Origin: Agrypnia vestita
Lineage: Eukaryota > Arthropoda > Insecta > Trichoptera > Phryganeidae
DNA: 64,000 bases
Direction: 5' to 3'
Assembly (NCBI GenBank): GCA_016648135.1
Contig: JADDOH010000183.1
Location: forward strand, 186,001-250,000
Made by a program: the position numbers and the translations under genes. The notes below the pieces were generated by a model, which saw only the letters and a list, made by a program, of their open reading frames with translations, was not told the DNA's origin and did no database searches. The number at the start of each line of letters is the position of its first letter. Position 1 is the first letter of the stretch. Below, piece after piece: positions 1 to 13,000 of the stretch.

Positions 1-2033
1 CCTTTATTCTTATATAAAAGTAATAAACTAAACATTATTTACAATAAATAAGAAAAATATAGGCATTAATCCACAGGCCGCGACAAAAAAAACCTTTTTA
101 ATGTTCCCGGGCGTAGAGTGGTTCGTTTAAAACTTCTATGTAAGCATAATATGTTTTTTATACGTATAAAGTTTAGTTAATTATCTAGAATCCGTATGTA
201 GGAAATTAAGAAATATTCAATATTAAAAAAGATAAAATTATTCAAACATGCTTAAATATTTACGTTCGTTGGTCATTTTCAAATGTTTATTCATATAAAA
301 AGATGATTTTAAACAATATATTGTATCAATATTTGCACATTGAATCTTCATTCACTCTTAAAAAGCTAAATTTTTTATAAAAAACATGTTAATTATTATT
401 TTAAAATAAAAATTTTAAAGTATGAAAAACGACATCATCAACGTCAGAATGCGTGTTAGATGCCGTCTGGCCACGGCAGAGGTCAGTCGTGTTTATGTAG
501 CCGAATATTCCTCGTCATTTATTTCACTATTCATTGTACTTTTACGCCAAATTTGACATTTATATGAATTATTATTATATAATACGCTCAAAAGCAATTG
601 ATATCTCCCATATATTAAGGTTTTATATGGATTTTCGAACGGTTTCATCCTTTTTAAACTTTGAACACGCGTCACATGTCAGTTTCGGTATTATCCTAAT
701 TTCAACAATTGTTCCAGATAATTTGTGGTGTCAAGATACATACTGTACGCGCCGTGCGCATGCGCGTTCACGTCTCCCATGTATTTATTTCTTGTTTAAT
801 ATTAACGGTATTCTTTATGATATGAAAAGTATTTCAGAATTATTAATATGTTTTTTAAATTCTATACAGTAAGTAAAATTGGACGTAAATAAAATGCGGG
901 AATTTATCGATAGATAAAATAATACATTTTGATATACGCAGTACGTTCATGGGGCTAGGTAATTGTTTTGTTATTGTCATATTACGATATGCATTGATTT
1001 AAAAAGGAGTTACTATGATTCTTAAATTATTTACAGAAAATAATAAATATACGTGAGGTACTTCTGTGGGGATGCCTGATGCGGACGAAAGCGATGAATG
1101 TATGACCATTTCTTTCTATCAAAACCTAACTGTTTTAGAAACGTATGTACCATAAATATGTAACGAACATGTAATTTTTATTTGATTTGCGCTGAGATGA
1201 CATGTCGCTCACGGCTTGAAAGGACATGATCTATCGATGTAATTTGACAGATATGCATGTTTGTAAATTGGCTGTGCCGCCTTAATCTCAGCCAGAGAAT
1301 TAATATTCAACATTTGCTTCTCAGAAATTTAAAAAGCCCAAATAGTATTTTATTTCTTGCAGTAGTATAATTAATCATAGTTATGGTATTTTCTCTACTT
1401 CACAATAAACTACAAAAAGTACTGTACTTATTTCAATGGTTTGAAGATCAGTTATAGTATGATCACTGTAAGAATGCAGCTGAAATTGCATTCAAACTGT
1501 AAATACAGTTTTGCAAGATGTAAAAAAAATGGCAACAATAAAAAAAAATAAAAAAACGATTCCGGACACGCGTTGTGGACGCGGACTGGAATATCAGCCG
1601 CATTCTTACTTACAGTGGTCGTACAGTACCTAATGGTATCGGAAAGCAGTTGGCTGTCGTCAATTGCTGTTGTTGGATATTACAAGATCATTTTCAGAAG
1701 CACAAGTGCTTAGCTTAGTTTGAAAAATAATAAGAAAATTAGTGGAACATCCTACATGATTTTTGTTTTTATTTAAAGTTTAGAAATCGAGGGGAAGAAG
1801 GGGAATTCAGGGTTGGGGGACGAAAGACATTTATTAAAAAAAATATTCTTACATCTGTTGAAAAATGTACTGTTGACTGCATATTTTAATGGTATTGAAT
1901 ATTAAAATATGTTTTAATGCATTTTATTTGCATAAATAAATATTGTTTAAATATATATAAATTTGTTTAAATATTGTTGATAATAATTACTCAGCATGAC
2001 TTTAATGTCTATAAAATGTTAAATCTTTCCCAG
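1..2033. other. Intron of TSC2 upstream of the first exon in the window
   Basis: No tuberin exon could be read in either strand before the acceptor TTTCCCAG at 2026-2033. The stretch is AT-rich with one CG-rich patch near 748-772. A short segment around 1700-1735 (gcttagcttagtttgaaaa) resembles the tail of the SINE at 46005-46200. Nothing else is recognised. Confidence 0.5.
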
Positions 2034-5000
2034 TTACTGAATCGTCCCTTTGAGCTGTATGTGACTACAGAGCCAATAAGTTTGTCAGCAGATACGGATA
2101 TATCTGACATATCTGCCGTAGCCACTGGAATGGTGAAAGTGTTCTTGGACAAATTGCACCGACTCCCATCCTCACACGCAGTTCGCTCGTACTTTGCAGC
2201 TTTACGTCACTTGGAAACACATTATGAGAGGCCATCCCTATTTGAGAACCACCCAAGTGTTAGATTAAAGGTGAAAACTTTTCATTCCTAATTTATTGTT
2301 AGCTAATTATTTAATTTAAATTATGTTCTTCACTCATTTTAAAGTCAGTGATGATAATGTATACTAAATTTATCGAATTATCTGTATAGATAATGCAAAA
2401 ATTTTATATCAACTATTTATTGAAACTATCAAATTTAAAAAAAATATGCTTTCCAATATGGTAGTCACCATAAACAATTTTTTGTATATGTAATTATGAT
2501 ATTTGACATTAATGATGTCGACGATAATTATGATAAATGACACGTAATTTGAATTATGGTTCACAAAAATTCCAAAATACATTTAAAATACATAGTGTTG
2601 CTGTGGCCGTCATAAATATGTATTTCGTTCTGCCTACATTTTATATAAACACATAAAAAAATTAAGGATATATTCGCAATTGCAATTTGGTGTTCTTATG
2701 TATTTTACAATATTTATGTTTTATTTCAGTTATTGGAATGGTTTCTGTCAGCACGTGCCAATTCATATTACCACGTTGGCTTTCCTTGTGAGCCAGGCGG
2801 GCGCGTGCACTACAGCCCTTACCTCTGTGTGGAGGGAGTGGAGGGCTCTCGGCCCTCGCACAGCCCCACGCCACAACCGCACAACACTCAAGTAAAGTCC
2901 TCCTATGTCATTTGCCTGAAGAGCTGGTCTACTCGTTTTACTTTATACTAATTTAAAAGATTATTAATATAATTAATAAAAATGTACTTTGTTTTCACCA
3001 CTTATATACTTAAAATATCAACATGTTTCAGGGCCAATGGTACCTTCGTCAGGAGATAATGTATACTAACAAATTAAAATGTCAAATCGAAGTCAAATTA
3101 TTTAAAAAATATATATACAGTAAAAGCTCGTTAATACAAACAACTATAATTCGAAATTCGGTATAATTCGAAAAATTTAATGATATTTTATCCCCCTCAA
3201 ATGAATTTTCATACAAAATGCTTCTTATAATTCGAAAAAATGGCTAATTCCAAATACGAAAAAAATTTCAGACAAAATTATGAAATTTGACACAAAAGTC
3301 ATTTGTGTAAATATTAACATTTTTTCACCATTTGCTAGTGTTTTTATACCTGCGCTGACGGAAATGACCGCTCACAGGCCTTTGATCATCTATATGACAG
3401 TAATAAAAGTCATAAAACAGCCCCAACTGGCCGGTGGCCGCGCGCACAGGGTAAGGCTGTTTAAGGGTACGCGCGCACTAATGTCGCACCGCAGTGTTGT
3501 AACAAAGGCTTTTGAATCGTAGTGCGCGCACTTAGCGGCAAAATAACGCAGCGGCGAAAAATCGGTGAAATGTTACAACTCTCTTGCGGCGCGGCGGTCA
3601 GCGGCAAAAAAACGCATCTTTTTAAAGTCATGACCGCGCGCGCTACGCTCTGTTTCGCTGTACCATATATTTTATGTGAAAGAACAATGGGCTACAAGCA
3701 ATAATTCTGCTGATCTAGATGAAGATTTTAATATTGAAATGCTAATTACGAAAGTTGAAAGAAGACCACTATTGTATGATATCACTTCAAAAAAATATAA
3801 TGATAGAAATATTAAACATTTCTGAATGGAGTATTTTTATATGTGATAGAAGGTCCAACTAGTTTTAAAAGTTCATAAAAACATTCTTTATTCATTCGAT
3901 AATATTGGAAGAATTTTTCGTTAAGTTCACCAAATATTTTAAAGAACTGCCCGTAAATGATCAGCGGCATTATGCCGTAGTGCGCGTGCCTGCTGTTTTC
4001 GCCGCGCGTCAAATGTCGCAGGTTTTTTCGCCGCGCGGCGAAAAAACGCTAGTGCGCGCGTACCCTTCTGACTGCTGTTTTATGATATCCCGCCAAAAGA
4101 CGAGATTAGTTAAAGTTTTGTCGCCAGTTTTGGAGTTTTAAATTGTTACATCTTTGTGTTTTATTAAGATTGAAAATATATCGCGTGAAAACATTATGTC
4201 ATTGACTTTTTTTTGTGCTTTTATCTGTGATTTCCGTGAAAACTTTCGATATTTTAGTCACTTCATTTACGATTTTAATATATTTTTTGTTAATTGATAA
4301 GTGTGAAGAATATTAGACATTTTATTACGTTCACGTGTTAGATTTTAGTTATTTTCGCATTTTATTTTGACTAGTGCTTCGTTTCAAATTAAAATGGCGT
4401 CAGTTCGCAGCGCTTACAAAACTTTAACTATTTCTATGAAAATGGATTTGATTAAAGATGTGGACAGAAAAATTGAGAAACAAGGGCAAGATTGCGTAAA
4501 ATATGGTATCGCCAATTCGACTGTTTCAACAATTCTAAAAAATCGCGCCAAAATTGAAAAGCGCAGTGAAGTGATGTACAATATTTGCTGTTTTCATTTT
4601 TTCTGTTTTAAAATTGAATTGATGTCTCAAGATCACATATCAAAGTAAATTATTTTAATTTTATTGAAACAACTGACAAAAATGAATGCAATGTTGGCCA
4701 AATAAATGTGTTTAAAAATTCATGTTAAAAAATGCATTTGTTTGTACACTTGGAAATGTTTAGAAAGTGTGTTGGTTTAAAAACTTCCTACTAATTCTAC
4801 TTCCCTAATTCGAAATTCGAATCTTTTTGTTGAATTTCGGTCCCCTGAATTTCGTATTAAAGAGCTTTTACTGTATATGGTAAATGAATAATAATTAAGT
4901 ACTAACATGAAAACAAATTTTAAAGATAATTATTTGTAAAAAGGACCTGGTTATTTATAATATTCAATTTACTATCAACACATTTTCTTATTTCCAAAAT

Positions 5001-8000
5001 TTCTAATTTATCAAACTGTAATTCTGTATAATTTATAAGTAAAATTTGTAAACCCTTAAGATTGATCCATAGCCAAAAGATGATTCGCAAATTCGAAATA
5101 ATTATTGCTACTTAAACACCTTAAGTGTTCCTTAACTATAACATCAACATTTCTACACGTTTTGCCTATATAAAAATTATCAAAATTATTACAAATCAAT
5201 TTATAAATACCAGATTTTTTAAATGAATTATCCTTATCTTTATTATTTAATACATATGTATTTTTAAAAATTATTATTGGTATAGAAAGCTGGTTGAATA
5301 ACATTCGGGATTTTTTAAAGTATTGAATTTGAAATTTGATTATTTATAAATACATTGTAACCTGACGAAGGGACCATTGGCCCTGAAACATGTTGAGTTA
5401 TAAACAGTGGTACATATAAACAAAGCATTTTTATTGGTTATATAAATAAGGTCACTACAAAATCATTTTGATCTTTTTGAAGAAGTTAAAAGATTATTGT
5501 AATTAAAAAATATATTTTAATTTTGGTAAAATTATCTTATAGATTGAATGTGAAGTTGAATTGTTAGTGTACACAGGGAGCATTGGGTGCACCATCTGTG
5601 AATATCGTTCTGAATTGTTGAATATTATTGACAGTCACGTATTATACTAATATTATTAAAATACAAACTACTTTTAAAGTTGTTTTGTATTGACCAGATA
5701 AACAAAATAAGTGGTTTAAATATGTACATTATTTATTTATAATGCCAATTATGTATAAATTTTAGTATAATACTGGCTTGTATATGACAATGTGTTGTGG
5801 TAACACTTGCTATGTCATGGCTCCCAAAAATATGACAAGCGATGATGGTAATCAAATTTATCTTCTGTGTTGACCACTGATTTTGTACACTGATAACAAT
5901 CAAAAGTTTGTAAAGGACAGCACAGAATTGAGCGTGAGGCTAGCCATGATTCATTGCCACATGTATTTAACATGTGAATGACAAAACTGATACATACCGA
6001 CATTTGGCGACAAATCTCCCGAGACCGGAAATATACAAGACCATAAAATATATTTAGAGCAGATCATTAATTTATACTATACAGGGTTATTTGGAAAATA
6101 TTAATAACCTCGCAGGACTATATTCCTGCCTTGATTATGAGTCGAAAATGTTCAAGCTATCATGACCTCATATCAATAGTTATGGAGATATGTGACGTCA
6201 AAGTTTGCATTTTTTTTTCAATATTTCTGGCTTATTTTTTGTAGAACATTGGACTATCATTACAGCAACTTATATCGATTACGAAAAATTTATTTGTTTC
6301 AATACAAGTTAAATAAAATGATAACAACCCTGAAAAATTTCCAATTGGAATGTTTTACAATTGGAATTCAAAGGTTTTTATTATTTTATTTGACTTGTAT
6401 AAAAGGGAATGAATTTTTCATATTCGATATAAGTTACCGTAATGATAGTCCAATGTTTTTAAAAAAATAAGTCAGAAATATTGAAAAAAAAGCAAACTTA
6501 GATGTCGTGTATCTCCATAACTATCGATGTTAGGTCATAATAGCTTGAACATTTTCGACTCATAATCAAGGCAGGAATATAGTCCTGCAAGATTATTAAT
6601 GTTTTCCAAATAACCCTGTATACATATACTATACACTCCTAATAATTTCTGGTTGGAATCCAGTGGGCATTTTACTAAATAATGAGATTTGGTCATAGTT
6701 CCTTATTTGATTTAACACATATTAATTTTCTGTTACAGTCCCATATAGCGTACGTGTCTATCAGGAAGGCTTGCAGAATTATTGTGGTTTGCCTAAAGCA
6801 AGAAAAGGATTGGTCAGTTCTCCAAGCAGTGCTCAGAGAGATTCCGAATGTGATGCAGAATAAGGCCTTAGTTTTGTCAAAGAATAGCAATGATATTGAT
6901 CTCTTGGCCTCTGCATTGTGTTCCATGGTGAGAATTATTTTTATATTTATAGCAATCCTACCATTATTGAGTTGTGTAAAATATGAATTATCATTACGTG
7001 ATAAAGTAAGGTAAACGAAAAGATTATATAATAAAACATAAGTTTTAATAGTTGACATTTCCATAAAGATTATCCTGAGAACAATAAAACAATATGAAAT
7101 TAGAAATATTTGAAAAATATTTTATTATATTTTATTTAAAAAATATTTTCTGCACGTGCCAACAATGAACTCATATTCAACAACAACATATATTCAACAT
7201 TATTGTGCAAAATATTATTAAATACAAATAATAAAGGTTCATAAAAGTGCAAAATAATTTTAATATATTGTGTTATCTTATAAAAATTATTATAAGCATG
7301 ATAACCACATTGTTTTTTTTAAAAATATTTTAATGCTTAATACAAAAACATTTTAATAAACAAAATACTAGTCAGATGGGACGGCAATTTGGGGTGATGT
7401 TTTATTTTTTAAAACAAAAATGAAATGCATTTTTATTTACATGAGATAAAAATTGTATGGAATACAAAACAGCACTTATCTTATTAAAATATATTGTGAT
7501 TAAGTGGTATGGAAACAGAGCATTTTGTGTTGCCTAAATATATTCTTTCTCATAATTTTAAATTTAAAAGAAAATAATTAGATTTATTGTGCAGGGGCGG
7601 CACTCGTAGCCCAGTGGATATGACACTGGCTTCTTACACCGAGAGTTCAGGTTATTGATTCCCGGTGAGGTCATAATTAATCTATGTGATTTACTCAAGC
7701 CTGGGTGTTTTGTGACGTTTCGCTTCTATAATCGGGCCTCCTGGCCTGTAAAAGCGTAAAAATAAAAAATATTTAAATGTAAAAAGGTTTTTTGCCACCC
7801 CAATTGTATATAACCTTTCACTTGCCCAGCATTTTAACACATATAATCAGGATTGCCCCGGAACAAGCGATGCTTTACCAAAAGTTTACCATTAAATTAT
7901 TTTCTGTGTAAGTGTGTATCAAAAAATATTTTTTTGCCGTAGATAAATAAACTGAAACATGAACAAATTTTTTTGTTTGTTTTTATCGTTTATTTACTTC

Positions 8001-10058
8001 ATTATTTTTAAAATCTTTTAAATACATGTAAGATTTTTTTACACGCGATCGCAAGTCCACATTTTTGGACATGACCGCTTTAAGGGATCTCTGTGGATGT
8101 CTATTATTTTGGACTGGGGCAAGCAAGTACGTCAACTATTACATAATTTATATATCTAGTACATAATTAAACCATACCTTAATTAGGTGGCTGACAAAAC
8201 CATGATGCTGCCGGAAAGTCTCCGGAATACGACGGGTAAGATGACTCGCTCAGATTTTCACGCTTCAGTGCTACCCGTGCTGACCTGTCTGGCCCCATAC
8301 CACCCCCATCTCGATCCTCAACTTCAGCAAAAAATAATCAAATGTATTATTAAATTTGGTTTGGGTGAGTGCATAATTTCCATAAATTAACATGAATTTT
8401 TATGCCACTGATCATATTTGACTATTGTACTCTCTTTCACACTTGCACATAAGGTGCTAGAAAAGAGAAGTTCATTAGTTTGAACAGATTATTACTATTT
8501 AGAACCTTTTTAATTTGAATTTCAAGAGGCTGATAAAAACAATTTTTGAACTATGCAAAACCCTGTTAAATTCGTAGAGTATAAAATGATTTGCAAAATC
8601 TTATAATTCTCAAAAGCATTGCACAATTTAAACTGTCGCAACGAAAAAAATGTGGAAAAAATTTACACTAATGGATGTTAGGTAAATGTGTATTGGTATC
8701 GGTTGTTGGTGCATGGTGCGTAAAAAATGCTCACAGAATTCCCCACTTCAGCATGTTGGCCGCTGCTGATGGATATAAATTGTTATATTTTATTTTCAAC
8801 AGCTTTAAATTAACTGATTAATGATGCACGGGATTTTGGATTTACATTTGAGTTAAAAATTATCAGAATTATTTTTTTAGTCATCGTCATTATCATTGAG
8901 GATATGTATTTGCCTTCTCAAATAGGAGTTTTCTCCACTCCAGTCATGAACATCAAAGTTTTCTTGTGTCTTCAATATTATAGCCTCATCTTCGCTTTGC
9001 GTTCCTTATTTTAATACATTTATCTCTTGAAATTTTGAACTAATTTGAAATTACATTGAAGTGTTTACTTCTGAATGATGTACCTTCGAGCTTACAATTT
9101 TTTATTGCAGATTATATTTTGTTGCACACAGGTCGCATTTCATCAGTTTTTTTAATTTGCATTAATGTTACAGTATCGCGATGTGCTCAGCAGTGCGTCA
9201 CAGCTCTGACAATATTCACGTTGGAAATGAGAGATACAATGGTAAAACTTCTCCCTGAAGTGCTTTTGGATCTTTCTAAGATATCCGCCACCGTGTACAT
9301 TGCTGTTCCAATATTAGAATTTTTGTCTAGTAAGTATTTTTGTGCCATATTTGTCTAATCTTTACAATAGTAGTATTATGTTGTTTGAATTGATATATTG
9401 ACAAGAATTATAATAATGTTTTATCATATATAGATCAAAAACGCTACTGAAAGTCATCTGTCATATTACCAATGAGATGCACTTTTCAAGATCCTAGGCG
9501 TAATAAGCATTTCCCAAATTTGGGCAAGGAATTTCCCAACTTATCTTTTCAATAACAAAGACCCATAACTAACAAAAGATAAAATGAAATAAACTCTAAT
9601 CTAGAATGCTTCCAGAGAATGGTCATCATGACCCGTGTCCAGAGTCGAAATAGTGTGTATGTGAGAGCAGTTACTACATAATCAACTCCATCACCCTACT
9701 CATCCAATGTTGTTATAAACTATACCATGTAGTTATTAGTCTGCTGAATGAGTTCATCTTTTAATTTATCTCAATATAAAATATTAGCTTCATTGCATAT
9801 GTAGCTCAGTGAGATTAGCATTATAAATAAATATATATCTATCTATTCTCTCCAATTCCAGCACTCACCCGCTTGCCAAAAGTCTTTGCCTCTTTTGTCG
9901 GTGACCAGTATATGTCTGTGTTTGCCATCCTTCTCCCGTACACCAACCCTTTCAAGTACAACCACTACATTGTATCACTGGCCCACCATGTTATTGCTGC
10001 CTGGTTTCTAAAATGTCGTCTGCCATTCAGGAGAGATTTTGTCAAGTTCATCAAGCAT
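2034..10058 (+). CDS. TSC2: TSC2 exons 1-6 of this window: tuberin central domain
   Basis: Six exons (2034-2270, 2730-2891, 6739-6927, 8187-8364, 9174-9329, 9862-10058) encode the conserved alpha-helical tuberin-type domain in the middle of the protein. Recognisable blocks are LKQEKDW and ALCSM in exon 3, [12 protein letters not shown] in exon 4, [13 protein letters not shown] in exon 5, and [14 protein letters not shown] followed by [17 protein letters not shown] in exon 6. They line up without gaps against vertebrate tuberin across the splice junctions. Junction phases are 0,0,0,1,1,0. Intron 2 (2892-6738) holds a nest of transposons and a foldback MITE. Confidence 0.93.
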
Positions 10059-13000
10059 GTAAGTATTTTATTATTAATTACATCCAAATAAATATAAAAC
10101 TACCACTTGAGTTTTATTGTTTAACTCAACTGGTTTCATATAGTCTGGCTCTATAAAACTAAATCTAAAATTATAATTTTGTATTTGGTTTCATAGATAA
10201 TCTTGAGATTTAATTTTATAATCTGTAATGTTTAAATTCCTAGTACATGTTGGTAAAAAATATATGTACATATTAGCGATAGATGTCATGGTTGTGGGCC
10301 TTAACGTTCAGAACTAGAATGATGTTTACTAGGAACAGTCTTAGAATATGTCAGGTGATCAACTCCAGCTGGTTTTTACTGTTGTAAGATTGTAATTTAA
10401 GACCATCTTCCTTTATATTCAAGCCATGTATTCACTAGGGGACAAATCGCGCAAAATTCCACGTGGCATGTCGCATCAATATCTATGCTCATGTTTACAC
10501 ACCGCAACTCACATATCACTTGTCGCAGAAATGTCGCCCAAAGGGGTTATGATGATTAGTGCTTCGTATCTATTTATTCTAACAAGTTTATCGAAAAGTA
10601 AGAGCAGAAAAAGGTGGTGGGTGCGAAAGTATTTACTGAAAAGGAAAAGAAGGATGGATATTCTATGCGATCTTCGAATGTCTGACGGATCATTTGTCAA
10701 TTTCATTCAAATGACAAGAACTGATTTTGAAAATTTATTACAAATGATCGGGTCTTCCATAGTCAAACAAGACACAATATTACGGAACGCTGTTTTATAT
10801 CATATGAAATAGCATATGTAACTGTAGCGCGTGTCTTAGCTTGTCAACATACCGCGCGGTACGATGTCCCCATGCGCTCGCTCGGAAACCGTGTGCATGG
10901 CAACGTTTCTGCGGCACGTAGAAATGCTGCGCTATGTTGCGCGCAATGTCGCGGAACAGTGCGTGACATTGCAGCGTCACATAGACTCTATGCCGCGCGT
11001 GATGTTGAGGGATAATTTGTCCCCTAGTGAATACGTGGCTTCAAAATGAGAACAAATTTATTAAAAGCGTGATCCTTTTTTCCAATCAATGATGCAAAAT
11101 TATATTTGTAAACAAACTTTTTAATCAAACAATTAAACACCCACCACCAAGTGCCAGACCTACATTTCATGGAATCAAAAATGTAAGGAAATATCTCAAA
11201 TTCAAAAGTTAAAAAATATACATTTAACAACTTCAGTAAGATTGCAAATATGTATTGCTTTTTACATTTAATATAATGGAGTCATCTTTTTAATATAAGA
11301 GGCAAACATTTTTGGCCCATTCAACTTTGAACTCCATAATTGTGTGGTTTGAGAGTTTGTTTATTTGATTTAGTAATGTGAAATTGTACCATTGTCTTTA
11401 ATGCACAGTTTAGATCCATGCAGGTTCCTTGCAATTTAATACACTCTCCCAATTGTTTTACTACATCATTTTTGACTGATTTCAGGGTCTGCACAACAAT
11501 ATTTTGAAACCATTTGAAGAAGGTAAACTGAAGCAAGACTTCATAGACTTGAATCAAGACTCTTCTAGTAGAAAGAGAAGTTCAAGTCTTACAGAGCAAG
11601 TAAGTTACATGATTTATTTAAAGATCATATTTATCAAGATGATCTATATACAATATGTGTATATAATATATGAGGACTATAAAAGGCAGCAATTTCAAAA
11701 AATGTTTTGAGTGCAGTCACTGAGGATTACTGATTTAGAATGTACTGAATTTGAGATTTGATAGGAAATCCCTTTCGAAATCATGTTTTCAAATCACTAT
11801 TAAAAGTAAAGACAGAAATATCCACTTCAACCAATCAACCCCCAAGGATGTGTCACGTGATTAAATGACCGCTTTCTACTAAAGATATTGAAACATCACA
11901 GCAAAGACAGCAATATTCAATTATGTCAACTGCAAAAGCAGTCCCCTATTTAGTCCACAGCAGCAAATGTTCACTATTTGGTACCAAACCCAGCAATATC
12001 CATATTTAAAAGTTAAATATTTATTTATACACATACATCAAAAGTTTGCTTTTAAAAACTTGTTTCCAATAAGATGTAGGTTTCATAGATTCCAGAAACA
12101 TTTCCTTGAGCAGTGAGAGTTTTTTTGTATTTATCTCAGAAACACCTCAGTGGAATATTTCTGCCTTTGATTTTGAACCCTTAAAATATTGTATACATAT
12201 AGCGTACAGGCACACAATTTTTAAGGTGAGTAATACATATACAAAACGTGTAATATGAAAATAGTTGACTTGAAAATGTATTATGGTCCACAATGTTATT
12301 TATTTATTTGTTTATTTATCTATTAACACCCTTCAGGGCTTTTACAAACAATAAGGTATAGTGAACATTCAATTAAATAATACTTTTATAAATAGTGATT
12401 GCCCATGAAATATAGACAAGAAAATATAATAATATAAAGTGGAAAGCAAATACATAGCACTAGCACAATACTAAAAGATAAATACATATAATATATAGTA
12501 AAAAGCAAGTATAGCAAAAGTACAATATAATTAAAAAATACAAAAAATAAAATAATAATATAAAGTAGAAAGCAATTGCATAAGTTTAATAAAGCATAAT
12601 ATAATAAAAAAAAATCATAACAGTTTGTTATCTCACCCATCACATATTTAAGTCCAATCTGAAATACAATTCACTTATTTAAGTCCAATCTGGCGAATAC
12701 TAGTAGTCTTTCAATACACCTTTTAAAATTTGGTTAAATATTATATAGTTGGTGGCAAAAACGTCAAGTTGCTCGTAATCGCTAGTCTAGGAAGCCTTTG
12801 CAGTAGGGAATTAAAAACGTAGTTAGTAGTTGCAGTTTTCAAAGCAAAACCTGCATGACTTCTAGTTACACAAGATGGAACACGCAAGCAGATATGTTAT
12901 AATAGATGATGTTATGTGATTTTATACATTACTACGTGTACGATGACGAACGTCTCGTCACCATCGCACGCGGGTCGGATATTAGAAAGAAAGATTTTCC

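Larger units (their letters stand above)
2950..5470 (-). mobile_element. Penelope-like retroelement remnant with inverted pLTRs
   Basis: The minus-strand reading frame 5304-5056 encodes the GIY-YIG endonuclease C-terminus of Penelope-like elements: [11 protein letters not shown], then [10 protein letters not shown] and KEHLR. Two homologous ends lie in opposite orientation: about 2950-3110 (minus) and 5300-5460 (plus). Each contains CCTGACGAAG, a GGCCCTGAAACATGTTGA block and a downstream ACAAAG..ATTTTTATT stretch. Reverse transcriptase is absent, so the copy is 5'-truncated. A pogo-like transposon has inserted between the endonuclease and the minus pLTR. The copy sits in a TSC2 intron. Confidence 0.75.
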
